This document shows positions 49,726 to 58,361 of a DNA stretch of 64,000 bases, piece after piece (position 1 is the stretch's first letter; every line of letters begins with the position of its first letter). Location of the stretch: the NCBI RefSeq assembly GCF_014199625.1, contig NZ_JACHNY010000003.1:62001-126000 (forward strand), given 5' to 3'. The DNA comes from Sphingomonas abaci. GTDB taxonomy: Bacteria; Pseudomonadota; Alphaproteobacteria; Sphingomonadales; Sphingomonadaceae. The position numbers were made by a program, and so were the translations under genes. Under the pieces are notes generated by a model. It had not been told where the DNA came from. It did no database searches and saw only the letters and a program-made list of their open reading frames with translations.

Positions 49726-50448
49726 ATGGCACGGGTTGCGATCGTCACGGGTGGTACGCGCGGGATCGGCGAGGCGATCAGCCTTGCGCTGAAGGAGGCC
49801 GGCATCACCGTCGCGGCCAGCTATGCCGGCAATGCGGAGCGCGCCGCCGCCTTCACGGAGCGGACGGGAATCCCGGCTTATCAATGGGATGTCGCCGATT
49901 TCGACGCATGCCAAGCTGGTTGCGCGCAGGTCGCGGCCGATCTGGGCCCGATCGACATCGTCGTCAACAATGCCGGCATCACCCGCGACGGCACCATCCT
50001 GAAGATGAGCTATCAGGCGTGGAAGGAAGTGATCGACACGAATCTCGGCGGTTGCTTCAACATGGCCAAGGCGACCTTTCCTGGGATGCGCGAACGCAAA
50101 TGGGGCCGAATCGTCAATATCGGCTCGATCAACGGCCAGGCGGGGCAATATGGCCAGGTGAATTATGCCGCCGCCAAGTCGGGCATTCACGGCTTCACCA
50201 AAGCGCTGGCGCAGGAGGGCGCACGCGCTGGCGTGACGGTCAACGCGATCGCGCCGGGCTATATCGATACCGACATGGTCGCGGCCGTGCCGGCGGACGT
50301 GCTGGAGAAGATCGTCGCCAAGATCCCGGTCGGCCGGCTGGGCCAGGCGCATGAGATCGCGCGCGGCGTCGCCTTCCTCTGTTCAGAGGATGGTGGCTTC
50401 GTGACCGGCTCGACGCTGTCGATCAACGGCGGCCAGCATATGTATTGA
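49726..50448 (+). CDS. phbB: Acetoacetyl-CoA reductase
   Basis: 240 residues of the SDR family. TGGTRGIG (8-15) binds NADPH; NNAGITRDGTILKM and YAAAKSG are as in PhbB/PhaB. It reduces acetoacetyl-CoA to (R)-3-hydroxybutyryl-CoA for polyhydroxybutyrate. No thiolase (phbA) or polymerase (phbC) gene is in the window, so the pathway is split. FabG would be an alternative, but the sequence is closer to PhbB. Confidence 0.9.
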   Translation: MARVAIVTGGTRGIGEAISLALKEAGITVAASYAGNAERAAAFTERTGIPAYQWDVADFDACQAGCAQVAADLGPIDIVVNNAGITRDGTILKMSYQAWKEVIDTNLGGCFNMAKATFPGMRERKWGRIVNIGSINGQAGQYGQVNYAAAKSGIHGFTKALAQEGARAGVTVNAIAPGYIDTDMVAAVPADVLEKIVAKIPVGRLGQAHEIARGVAFLCSEDGGFVTGSTLSINGGQHMY

Positions 50449-50789
50449 GGACCGCGGCGGGGAGGGCGTGCTCTCCCCGTCAGGGCTGGCGGACACCGCC
50501 GCGCCAGTCCATGCCCGGCGCGGCAGGATCGGCATCTTCACCATTCTCTTCCGCAGATGAGGGGGCAACGCGGCGCGCTGACGAGGGCAGCGCCGCTGGC
50601 GAGATGCCCAAGGCGACGACCGGCAATCGGTGACCTATCGTGCCGCTCACCCGTACCAGGCAGGGGATGGCGGCACCGGGCCCGTTCACATCCCTGCCTT
50701 GGCGGGGTGGGCGAGCATCGCGCGAAGTCAATTGATAGACATGCGATGGTCCCGGCGCGGGCCAGGAATGCAATTGCCGGTTACAGGCG
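50449..50789. other. Gap between phbB and the receiver gene
   Basis: 341 bases between converging genes. A strong inverted repeat (AGGCAGGGGATG, from 50658, with CATCCCTGCCT, 50689-50699) could end phbB transcription, but no T run follows. A short AT-rich palindrome TCAATTGA lies at 50728-50735. Open frames here look random, and I see no convincing gene. Confidence 0.5.
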
Positions 50790-51149
50790 TCAAAAGGCCG
50801 GTTGCAGGGCCCGGCGCATATCGGCGGTGGTATAGGGTTTGGGCACGAAGATGCCGCCCTCCGGCAGGTCACCGTCACCGATCTCGCGCGTACCCGAGGT
50901 GATCACCATGCGCATGTCGGGTCGCGCCTGCCGCAGGGTAGCTGCCAGGTTCAGCCCGCAACGCTCGCCCGGCAGATCGATATCGGTGAACAGAGCAGCA
51001 ATATCCGGACGGGCAGCGGCGGTTTCCAGCGCGCTCTTCGCGTCGCTGACGCCGATCACCTCATAACCCTCGTCCTCCAGCGTCATCGTCGCATGAAGCA
51101 GGATGAGTTGATCGTCCTCGACGACCAGCAGGACGGGTTTAGCTGCCAT
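50790..51149 (-). CDS. Single-domain response regulator (receiver only)
   Basis: 119 residues. The acidic pocket is VVEDDQ (residues 9-14), the phospho-acceptor is Asp56 in LFTDIDLPG, and the conserved Lys is in FVPKPYT. There is no output domain. In sphingomonads such proteins often work with HWE or HisKA2 kinases in stress or light pathways, but no kinase is in the window. Starts at 51149, 51170 or a TTG at 51185 are possible; the domain begins just after 51149. Confidence 0.88.
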   Translation of the reverse strand: MAAKPVLLVVEDDQLILLHATMTLEDEGYEVIGVSDAKSALETAAARPDIAALFTDIDLPGERCGLNLAATLRQARPDMRMVITSGTREIGDGDLPEGGIFVPKPYTTADMRRALQPAF

Positions 51150-51249
51150 GCCCGTTGTAACAGGTGGCATTTTGACAGGTTCCAAATCTTAACCTTGTTT
51201 GTTCAACGCTTGGCCGCGGGGTTGGTTCAGCCGGCGAAGCGGCGCATGA

Positions 51250-51283
51250 ACAAGGGGGCCGGCATCCGTCGACACCGGCCCCC
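51250..51283 (-). terminator. Likely terminator of the glycine-zipper gene
   Basis: A stem GGGGGCCGG/CCGGCCCCC (about 51253-51282) is followed on the minus strand by TTGTT. It lies 40 bases after the stop of the gene at 51322. The T run is weak. Confidence 0.6.
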
Positions 51284-51321
51284 CGCCCTCGATACGCTAC
51301 GCGAGGGAACTCGTCAGTCGA

Positions 51322-51657
51322 TCAGCGGCGGCAATAGCCGGGCCGGTCGGACCGGTCGATCGCCCGGCCCGCCAGCGCACCCGCGCCTGCGCCGACCAGC
51401 GTGCCGACGGTGCGGTCGCCGCGCGTGTCGATGGTCCGGCCAAGCAGGCCGCCGGCGATCGCACCGATGATCGCACCGCCCGTGCCGTCCTTGCACTTAC
51501 GCTGGGCGCGATAGTCGCGCTCGCCATTATAATAGCCGCGCTCATAGGCATCGCCGCGATAGTGGCGATAGCGCTGAGCGTCCGCCGCGCTGACCGGAAC
51601 CAGGGCCGACGCGCTCATCGCCAAGGCCGCTGCGGCGAGGGAAAAGGTCTTCATCAT
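51322..51657 (-). CDS. Exported glycine-zipper 2TM-like protein
   Basis: 111 residues. A signal peptide (MMKTFSLAAAALAMSASALV) is followed by a Tyr/Arg-rich part and then a glycine zipper: GGAIIGAIAGGLLGR and VGAGAGALAGRAIDR. Proteins with this pattern, such as Rcs-linked and SlyB-like lipoproteins, sit in or at the outer membrane. There is no lipobox Cys here. Two Cys residues (RKCKDG and GYCRR) might pair. A GGGAG site lies six bases before the first ATG. Confidence 0.82.
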   Translation of the reverse strand: MMKTFSLAAAALAMSASALVPVSAADAQRYRHYRGDAYERGYYNGERDYRAQRKCKDGTGGAIIGAIAGGLLGRTIDTRGDRTVGTLVGAGAGALAGRAIDRSDRPGYCRR

Positions 51658-51807
51658 CGTTCGTCTCCCGATTACGTGGCGCGGCGGGCCGGGACCCGTC
51701 GTCCGATGACCCTCAACTGCCTGATTCGGCTTGACCGGACTCTGAATGCGGCCGTTATCGACGGTTCAGGCTTCTCGCCGCCGCCGCCTTGCGCCACAGG
51801 GGCGGCG

Positions 51808-52791
51808 ATGACCCGCCCGCGCACTCTCGCCGTCCTGGCCGGCCTGTCGCTGTTCGTGAGCTGGTCGGGCGAGAATGGGATCGAGCGGGTCCGCCCCGCC
51901 GCGCGGGTCAGCGCCACGCCGGTGCCGCTGGCCGAATCCGGGCCCGGCCGACGGCGGGTCGGGGCGCTTGCCTATCTGGGCGGCGTCCGGCTGACCGCCG
52001 ACGATCCGGCGTTCGGCGGCTATTCCTCGCTGATGGTCCAGGGCGACCGGTTCACCCTGCTGAGCGACCTGGGCGACGTGCTGCACTTCACCCTGGGGGC
52101 GGGCTGGCGGCCCCGCGCCGTGCGATTCGCCGACCTGCCGGCGGGGCCCCGCACCGGCTGGACCAAGCGCGACCGGGATAGCGAGTCGATGACGGTCGAT
52201 CCGGCGACGGGCCGGGTCTGGGTCGGGTTCGAGCAGTTCAACCAGATCTGGCGCTATGGACCGGGCTTCGCGCCCCCGGCGCAGGGCGTCGCTCCGGTCG
52301 CCATGGCGGGGTGGAAGGACAATGGCGGCGCCGAATCGATGGTCCGCCTGCGCGATGGCCGCTTCGTGGCGATCAGCGAGACGACGCGCCCGCCGGGCGG
52401 GGGGACGGGGCGCGACGCGCTGCTGTGGTCCGGCGATCCGGTGGCGCAGCCGGTGCCGGCTTTCCGTTTCGTCTATCATCCCGCGCCGGGCTTCGACCCG
52501 TCAGACATGACGCAGTTGCCCGATGGTCGGCTGCTGGTGCTGGAGCGCCGCTTCCAGTTGCCGTTCCGCTGGTCGAATCGGCTGGTGCTGGTCGACCCGG
52601 CCGCGATCCGGCCGGGGGCGGCGGTGACGGGCCAAGCGGTCGCGACGCTCAAGGCGCCGCTCATCCACGACAATTTCGAGGGCGTCGCGGCGGTGCGCGA
52701 GGGCGAGGCGACGATCCTGTGGCTGGTGTCCGACGACAACCAGCTGCCGATCCAGCGGACCTTGCTGCTGAAGTTCCGGCTGGAGGCGTAA
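51808..52791 (+). CDS. Phytase-like esterase family exported protein
   Basis: 327 residues with a signal peptide or anchor (MTRPRTLAVLAGLSLFVSWS). The rest fits the 'esterase-like activity of phytase' family: GGVRLTADDPAFGGYSSLMV, LLSDLGDVLHFTL, DSESMTVDPATGRVWVGFEQ and HDNFEGVAAV, which suggest a beta-propeller. No experimentally defined substrate is known to me. Longer starts upstream lie outside any plausible protein. Confidence 0.82.
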   Translation: MTRPRTLAVLAGLSLFVSWSGENGIERVRPAARVSATPVPLAESGPGRRRVGALAYLGGVRLTADDPAFGGYSSLMVQGDRFTLLSDLGDVLHFTLGAGWRPRAVRFADLPAGPRTGWTKRDRDSESMTVDPATGRVWVGFEQFNQIWRYGPGFAPPAQGVAPVAMAGWKDNGGAESMVRLRDGRFVAISETTRPPGGGTGRDALLWSGDPVAQPVPAFRFVYHPAPGFDPSDMTQLPDGRLLVLERRFQLPFRWSNRLVLVDPAAIRPGAAVTGQAVATLKAPLIHDNFEGVAAVREGEATILWLVSDDNQLPIQRTLLLKFRLEA

Positions 52792-52936
52792 GGTCGGGGT
52801 TTGCGATCCGCCCGGCGGCGGGTGAATCCGGTCGAACGATCACCCATGCCCCTGCCCGCGCGGGTGCTTGCGCAGGAACGCCGCCGCCAACGTCGTTCCC
52901 CACCGCTTCGCGTGCTCGCGGCAGGCCTCAAACGCG

Positions 52937-52968
52937 AAAAGCCCGCCGGGCCATGCGGCCGGGCGGGC
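52937..52968 (-). terminator. Rho-independent terminator of rpmB
   Basis: A 12-bp stem with one mismatch (52941-52952 with 52957-52968, loop ATGC) is followed on the minus strand by four T residues (52937-52940). It lies 25 bases after the rpmB stop. Confidence 0.85.
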
Positions 52969-52992
52969 GATTCGATCGGTTCGGGCGAACCC

Positions 52993-53295
52993 TTAGGCCG
53001 CAGCGGCCTCGGTCGACGCGCGCTTCTTGATGATGTCGCGCTTCAGACGGCGGCAGCGCAGCGACAGCTTGTCGTCGCTGGTCTTGACCAGCCAGTTGTC
53101 GAGACCGCCATTATGCTCGACCGAGCGCAGGCCGTGCGTCGAGACGCGCAGCTTCACGCCGGTTTCGAGGGCGTCGGAGAGCAGCGTGACATTCTGCAGG
53201 TTGGGCAGGAAGGTACGCTTGGTCTTGTTGTTGGCGTGCGAAACGTTGTTTCCCACCTGCCGGCCCTTGCCGGTCAGCTCGCAGATGCGCGACAT
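52993..53295 (-). CDS. rpmB: 50S ribosomal protein L28
   Basis: 100 residues. The family start [20 protein letters not shown] is exact, followed by [15 protein letters not shown]. The C-terminus is extended by a Lys/Ala tail as in alphaproteobacteria. It is a single-gene unit with its own promoter (53337-53365) and terminator. Confidence 0.97.
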   Translation of the reverse strand: MSRICELTGKGRQVGNNVSHANNKTKRTFLPNLQNVTLLSDALETGVKLRVSTHGLRSVEHNGGLDNWLVKTSDDKLSLRCRRLKRDIIKKRASTEAAAA

Positions 53296-53336
53296 GATCG
53301 AATATCCTGGTTTCGGGGTTGCCCGGAAAGGCCGCG

Positions 53337-53365
53337 CGATTACGGGACGGCGGCGGATGAGTCAA
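53337..53365 (-). promoter_or_regulatory. Promoter of rpmB
   Basis: On the minus strand TTGACT (53360-53365) and TAATCG (53337-53342) have a 17-base spacer. The predicted transcript start leaves a leader of about 35 bases before the rpmB ATG. This is the best sigma-70-like match noticed in the window. Confidence 0.65.
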
Positions 53366-53473
53366 CCGAAAGGTGAATTCCACCCCGGCGATGACGGCCG
53401 ACCGGTCATGCAACGCTTGGTCTTCCGGCGGCGTTGTTACGCGTACGATACCGATCACGAAAGGGTTTTCCGA

Positions 53474-53692
53474 ATGCGCGCGTTGCTGGTCCTGGTTGCC
53501 CTGGTCGCGCTGATCGTCGCGGCGCTGATGTATTTCGGCATCATCTCGATCGACCAGACGCGCCCCGCCGTCGTCCAGGCGCCGGCCTTCCAGGCGGATG
53601 TCGCCAAGGTCACCGTCGGCACGGAGAACAAGACGGTCGCGGTGCCGACGATCAATGTCGAGAAGCCAGCGAACAGCCAGGCGCCCAACTAA
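53474..53692 (+). CDS. Small membrane-anchored protein
   Basis: 72 residues. An N-terminal membrane helix (MRALLVLVALVALIVAALMY) is followed by a 45-residue tail rich in Val, Thr and Ala that ends PANSQAPN. No known domain is seen. The composition of codons and the signal-anchor suggest a real gene, but the ribosome site is modest. The frame is open upstream to 53027 across the rpmB gene; only the part from 53474 looks like protein. Confidence 0.6.
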   Translation: MRALLVLVALVALIVAALMYFGIISIDQTRPAVVQAPAFQADVAKVTVGTENKTVAVPTINVEKPANSQAPN

Positions 53693-53746
53693 GCCGCGAA
53701 CCGCCACGGCTTTACGCGTCGCGGCGGACTGGGGCAGGGGGGCCGC

Positions 53747-54196
53747 ATGATCCCCTTGCCCGAGCCGATGCGTCAGGCGCTCGCCGCCGCCGCCGCCGCC
53801 GCCGAGGCCGGCGAAGTGCCCGTCGGCGCGGTCGTCATGCGGGGCGGCGAAACGATCGCCGTGTCCGCCAATGCGCCGCGAGCGCTGCACGACCCGACCG
53901 CCCATGCCGAAATGCGGGTGATCCGCGACGCGGCGGCGCGACTGGGGCGCGAGCGGCTGGAGGAGTGCGACCTGTGGGTGACGCTGGAGCCCTGCGCGAT
54001 GTGCGCGGGCGCGATCGCCCATGCGCGGATCGGCCGGCTCTATTATGCCGCCGCCGATCCCAAGGGGGGCGCGGTGGAGCATGGCCCCCGCCTGTTCGGC
54101 CAGCCGACCTGCCATCACCGGCCCGAGGTCTATGCCGGGATCGGCGAGGCCGCCGCCGCCGCCTTGCTGCGCGACTTCTTCGCGGCGCGGCGGTAG
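53747..54196 (+). CDS. tadA: tRNA-specific adenosine deaminase (TadA-type)
   Basis: 149 residues. The zinc site is HAE (53-55) and PCAMC with Cys83 and Cys86. PVGAVVMRGGETIA and GAVEHGPRLF are typical of TadA. It converts A34 to inosine in tRNA-Arg(ACG). A related free-base deaminase cannot be ruled out, but the pattern favours TadA. Confidence 0.9.
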   Translation: MIPLPEPMRQALAAAAAAAEAGEVPVGAVVMRGGETIAVSANAPRALHDPTAHAEMRVIRDAAARLGRERLEECDLWVTLEPCAMCAGAIAHARIGRLYYAAADPKGGAVEHGPRLFGQPTCHHRPEVYAGIGEAAAAALLRDFFAARR

Positions 54197-54212
54197 CGGC
54201 GGTCTCGGCGCG

Positions 54213-56816
54213 TCAGAAGAACAGCTTGCGCACCGACAGCCGCACCGAACGGCCCAGCGGGTCGAGATAGCCGGGCTGGTAGCTGACCGGCGTCACCCCG
54301 TCAGCGTCGCGCACCCGCTGGCGCTGGTTGAACAGGTTGGTGACCGCCAGCGACACGCGCGCCCCGCGCATCCAGGGATGCGCCCGCACCCAGTCCAGCC
54401 GCCCGCCCAGATCGGCGAACAGCCGCAGGTCGAGCGTGGTCAGGTCGGAAAAGGCCAGCGTCTCCGCCGAAGTCAGGCCGTTGACCCGGGTCGGGCTCTG
54501 GTAATTGACCGACAGGCGCGCACCCAGGCCGTTGTTGACATAGCCGGCCTGGCCCTCGACCTCGTGCCGCGACTGGCCGCCCGAGGCGCTGATCGCGTCG
54601 CCGTTCAACAGGTCGAGCGACGGGCCGCCATTGGCCACCAGCAGGCGATTGGTGAAGTTCCAGGTGTGATAGACCGCGAATTGCAGCCGCCCGCCGCCCT
54701 GGCCGCGCCCGCCGAAACCACCGCCACGGAAGCCGCCGCCACCTCGGAAACCGCCGCCGCCGCCGCGCGCGTCGGGAGGTGGCCCGTCGGGGCTGCCGGG
54801 GGGCGGGGGTGGCGGCGCATCGCCGCCGGGACGCGCGCCGCCGGGCGGGCGCAGGCCGGCGAACGGATTGGGGCCGGTGCCGGCGCGATATGCCTCCAGA
54901 TCGCGCTGGATCTTCGACTTGATCGGCCTGGAGAAGTTGATCCCCCAGCGTAGCTGGCTGCTCTGCGCCCGCGCGAAATTGACCGGCCGCGTGTCGATGC
55001 GCAGCAGGTCGCCATCGGCATCGCGGGTGAAGCGATCGGGAAAGGCCGCCTCGATCGCGGCGGTGGCGACCGGGAAGCTGCGGATCGGATTGTCGGTGCG
55101 GGTCTCGACATAATTGGCGGTCAGCGTCAGGTCGGTCGCCGCCCAGGGCTTCACGGTCACGCCGACCTTCTTCACATGCCGCTCGTCGGAGACCAGCGCC
55201 GGGTTGCCCCCGGTCACCGTCGTCACCGTGGCGGTGGTGCCGCGCACATAGTCGAACACGCGCACGCCCGGCGTGGCGATGGTCGGGTTGCCCAGTTGCT
55301 GCGCGCTCGGCGCCTCGTCCTGGTCGGTGGCGGAGGCGATGATCCGCACCGCCGGGATGGGCGCCCAGTTGACGCCGTAGCCGGTGGTCACGAGCGTGCC
55401 GAAGTCGGACAGGTGGTTGACCGCCAGATTGCCGTTGAGCGAGAGGGTGCCGATCGCGCCCAGCACGCCGCGCGCCTTGCTGGCGATCGGCAGGTCGATA
55501 TTGGCCTGGCCATTGGCGCTGTCGCGCGACACGCCGCCGCTGCTCGCCACGCCGCCCCGGAAGCTGGCGGCGCTGAAGTCGCTGGTGCTGGCGCCGGCGC
55601 GCAGGCTGGTCGTCACGTCGCCCGCCGGCAGCCGGAACGGGCTGCCGGTGACGAGCAGGTCGCCGCCGCCCTGGCTGGAGACGGAGCGGGCGCGATTGGC
55701 GGCCAGTACGTTCAGGTCGCCGGGCAGGAACGGGCCGTCGACGCCCACCATCCCCGCGTCCAGCCGGGCCTGGAAGCCGCCGGGATCGAGGCCGGTGTCG
55801 GTCAGCGTGGTGGTCGCCACGCGGTCGTAATTGCCGGTGAACGACCAATTCCATCCCGCCCCCAGCACGCCGTTCAGCGTGCTGCCCAGATGGGTGGTCC
55901 CGCTGCTCGTCCGCTGCGCCAGCGGCAGCACGCTGCCGTCGTCGGGATAGCGGGTCACCGCCGTGCCGTCCGGCGCGGTCAGCGTCACGCCGGGCAGACC
56001 GAACTGGCTGGTCGAGTCGCTCAGCTCGTAGCGGCCATTGAGCGTCGCCGAGACCCCCAGCACCGGCCGCGCGACGATGCCGTTGACGCTGAAGTCGCGG
56101 GTCGAGGGCAGCAGCGTGCGATAGGGCGTCTGGTTGAAATTGCTCGCGCCCGGATCGTCGCTCGCGCGTGGATCGATGCCGCGCTCCGCCTCGGTCAGCG
56201 ATGTCGCGCGCTCATATTCCAGGTGCAGGTTGGTGCGCGTGTCGCGGCGGATCGCCAGCAGGTCGGCCTCGCCCTGCGCGTCGTTGCGGCCGCCGGCGGT
56301 CGGCACCCGGTCGGCCGCCTCCAGCGTCGCGGCGCGGAAGCGGCGGCGCAGGACGATGTTCACCACCTTCTGGTCGGCGGTATAGCCATATTTCAGCGAC
56401 ACCTCCTCGGGCAGGATCTCGACGCGCTGGATCGCCTCGGTCGGGATGTCGCGGATTTCCTGAAAGCCGGAAATGCGCCGGCCGTTGAGCAGCACCACCG
56501 GCGCGCCACCCTGGCCGCGCCCGCTGGTCGTCTGCGGCGACAATTCGTTGAGCAGGTCGGCTACCGAGTTGACGCCGTAGGAGCGGATGTCCGCTGCACC
56601 CAGGGTCTGGTCGGGCGGGATGTCGCCGATCACCGATCCGGGCAGCTTGCGCGAACCGGTGACCACGATGTCCTCGCCGGCGTCGTCGGCTTCCGGCTCG
56701 GCCGGCTCCGCCGCGGCGGCGGGCGTGGACGGACTCGCCGGCGGCGCGGCCTGTTGCGCGCGGACCGGATCGGAAATTGCGAGGATCGCGAGGGATGCTG
56801 CCCACCATCTGTTCAT
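54213..56816 (-). CDS. TonB-dependent receptor with Gly/Pro-rich insert
   Basis: 867 residues. A signal peptide is followed by an Ala/Pro/Glu-rich linker and the TonB box region EDIVVTGSR. The plug domain has VADLLNELSPQTTSGRGQGG and VVLLNGRRISGF, then the 22-strand barrel ending in LGRSVRLSVRKLFF. Between barrel strands at about residues 652-709 lies a low-complexity insert: a run of six prolines and then repeats of GGGGFRGGG. The receptor would import a siderophore, sugar or peptide across the outer membrane. No transport or regulator genes flank it, so the ligand is unknown. Confidence 0.9.
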   Translation of the reverse strand: MNRWWAASLAILAISDPVRAQQAAPPASPSTPAAAAEPAEPEADDAGEDIVVTGSRKLPGSVIGDIPPDQTLGAADIRSYGVNSVADLLNELSPQTTSGRGQGGAPVVLLNGRRISGFQEIRDIPTEAIQRVEILPEEVSLKYGYTADQKVVNIVLRRRFRAATLEAADRVPTAGGRNDAQGEADLLAIRRDTRTNLHLEYERATSLTEAERGIDPRASDDPGASNFNQTPYRTLLPSTRDFSVNGIVARPVLGVSATLNGRYELSDSTSQFGLPGVTLTAPDGTAVTRYPDDGSVLPLAQRTSSGTTHLGSTLNGVLGAGWNWSFTGNYDRVATTTLTDTGLDPGGFQARLDAGMVGVDGPFLPGDLNVLAANRARSVSSQGGGDLLVTGSPFRLPAGDVTTSLRAGASTSDFSAASFRGGVASSGGVSRDSANGQANIDLPIASKARGVLGAIGTLSLNGNLAVNHLSDFGTLVTTGYGVNWAPIPAVRIIASATDQDEAPSAQQLGNPTIATPGVRVFDYVRGTTATVTTVTGGNPALVSDERHVKKVGVTVKPWAATDLTLTANYVETRTDNPIRSFPVATAAIEAAFPDRFTRDADGDLLRIDTRPVNFARAQSSQLRWGINFSRPIKSKIQRDLEAYRAGTGPNPFAGLRPPGGARPGGDAPPPPPPGSPDGPPPDARGGGGGFRGGGGFRGGGFGGRGQGGGRLQFAVYHTWNFTNRLLVANGGPSLDLLNGDAISASGGQSRHEVEGQAGYVNNGLGARLSVNYQSPTRVNGLTSAETLAFSDLTTLDLRLFADLGGRLDWVRAHPWMRGARVSLAVTNLFNQRQRVRDADGVTPVSYQPGYLDPLGRSVRLSVRKLFF

Positions 56817-56849
56817 GGCCGCGCCCGCTAGCGGATAATTGTCGCAGGA

Positions 56850-57959
56850 TTATGCCGAACCGCGATCCCGCTTCGTCCAGGCCGCCGCCGCGCCCGCCAG
56901 CACCAGCGCCCAGCCCCAGCCGCGCCCCCGGCGGAGCGCGCCCAGGCCCCCCGCGGTCGCGATCGAGGCGAGCAGCCCGGCCCGCCCGGCGATCCGATCC
57001 GCCGCGACGAAGCCGCCCAGGCCGGTCGCGTGCGGCCCCGGTGACGGGGCGGGGGCTTGCGGCGTGCCCAGCCCGCTGGCCTTCGGCGCGCCGGTGACGC
57101 TCCGCTCCAACCCGGCGATCAGCTCCGCGCCGAGCAGCACGACATAGGCTGACAGCCACAGCCAGGTCAGCATCACCACGATCGCCCCCAGCGAGCCATA
57201 GGTGGCGTCATAGCTGCCGAAATTCGCGACATAGAGGCCGAAGCCGACCGTCATCGCCAGCCAGCAGAGCGTCGCGACCACCGATCCCGGCGTCAGCCAC
57301 GCCCAGTGCGCGGCGTGCCGATCCGGGCCGAAGCGATAGAGCGTCGTCGCCCCGCCGACCGCCAGCCCGGCCAACACCGCATAGGATGCCAGGGTGAGCA
57401 GGTGCGGCACGACGCTGGGGGCCCAGGGCGCGAGCGTGCCCAGCCAGGTCGCCAGCGCGATCGTCGCCATCGCGCCCAGCATCAGCACCACCGCGCCCGC
57501 CGTGATCGCCAAGGCCAGCGCATATTGGCGGATGATGCCGCGCGTCTCCGGCACCTCGAACGCAACGTTGAGCGCGGCGATCACCGCGCCCGCGCCCTTC
57601 ATCGCGCCGTAGAGCGCCAGGCCCAGCGCGAGGATCAGGCCGAAGCCCTTCTTGCCGCCTGACGCCTCGACCACGGTCAGCAACTGCTCGCCGACCAGCC
57701 GGGCGACCTCGCGCGGCATCACGTCGGTCAGCGCGGCGATGCTCTTGCCCACGGTCTGCGGATCGGCGGCCAGGCCATAGGTCAGCACCACCGCGCCGAG
57801 CAGCGGCACGATCGACAGGAAGGCGTAGAAGGCGACGCCGGCCGCGATCAGCGAGATGTTGTCGCGACCCGATGCCGCCCAGACCTGCTTGAGCACATCC
57901 CACCAGCCCCCCGGCGGCCGCGCCCAGAGCGCGGCGATCCGCGACGTCGCGCGATCCAT
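56850..57959 (-). CDS. YihY/BrkB family inner-membrane protein
   Basis: 369 residues with at least six membrane helices. The family signature is ISLIAAGVAFYAFLSIVPLL, then YGSLGAIVVMLTWLWLSAYV. The C-terminal 70 residues are an added Pro/Gly/Ala-rich part with another hydrophobic segment (GWGWALVLAGAAAAW). The family was once linked to RNase BN and to serum resistance, but its function is unsettled. ATG 57959 has GGGAGG six bases upstream. Confidence 0.88.
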   Translation of the reverse strand: MDRATSRIAALWARPPGGWWDVLKQVWAASGRDNISLIAAGVAFYAFLSIVPLLGAVVLTYGLAADPQTVGKSIAALTDVMPREVARLVGEQLLTVVEASGGKKGFGLILALGLALYGAMKGAGAVIAALNVAFEVPETRGIIRQYALALAITAGAVVLMLGAMATIALATWLGTLAPWAPSVVPHLLTLASYAVLAGLAVGGATTLYRFGPDRHAAHWAWLTPGSVVATLCWLAMTVGFGLYVANFGSYDATYGSLGAIVVMLTWLWLSAYVVLLGAELIAGLERSVTGAPKASGLGTPQAPAPSPGPHATGLGGFVAADRIAGRAGLLASIATAGGLGALRRGRGWGWALVLAGAAAAWTKRDRGSA

Positions 57960-58139
57960 TGCTTTCCTCCCGAATCGTCCTGACGTTGCCCGACCAAACC
58001 GGCGGGAGGCCGAGAGCGTTCCGGCCCGGTTGCGTATACCGGCCATAGGGCGCATACCGGCCGCCACGTCAGTCGCTTGCCGACGGGAGCGTCAGTCCTG
58101 TGCGCCCCTGCCTCTCCCCTCTCGATCCGGAGCCTGACC

Positions 58140-58349
58140 ATGGCCGACGATGCCCAATTCTACCGTGCCCGCGCCGAGCAGGAGCGCGCCAACGCCCAGG
58201 CCGCGCGGCTCGACAATGTCCGCGAGCGCTGCGACCGCGCCGCCACCACCTGGGAGGCGATGGCGGTCCGCGCCGAGCAGACCCAGGTCCGCCGCGCCGC
58301 CCGCGAAGCCGCCACCGCCGAAGCGCGGGCGGCGGCCCTGCAGGACTAG
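58140..58349 (+). CDS. Small helical protein of unknown function
   Basis: 69 residues, Ala/Arg/Glu-rich and likely one long helix or a helical hairpin (MADDAQFYRARAEQERANAQ, then DNVRERCDRAATTWEAMAVR). Similar small proteins are common in sphingomonads near unrelated genes. It is transcribed rightwards between the leftward BrkB and fucosidase genes. No function can be inferred. Confidence 0.65.
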   Translation: MADDAQFYRARAEQERANAQAARLDNVRERCDRAATTWEAMAVRAEQTQVRRAAREAATAEARAAALQD

Positions 58350-58361
58350 GCGGGGACACCC

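Noticed and set aside
50480..50878. Minus-strand frame in the gap after phbB
   Set aside because: It overlaps the receiver gene, has no good ribosome site and shows no known domain; composition is like antisense frames.
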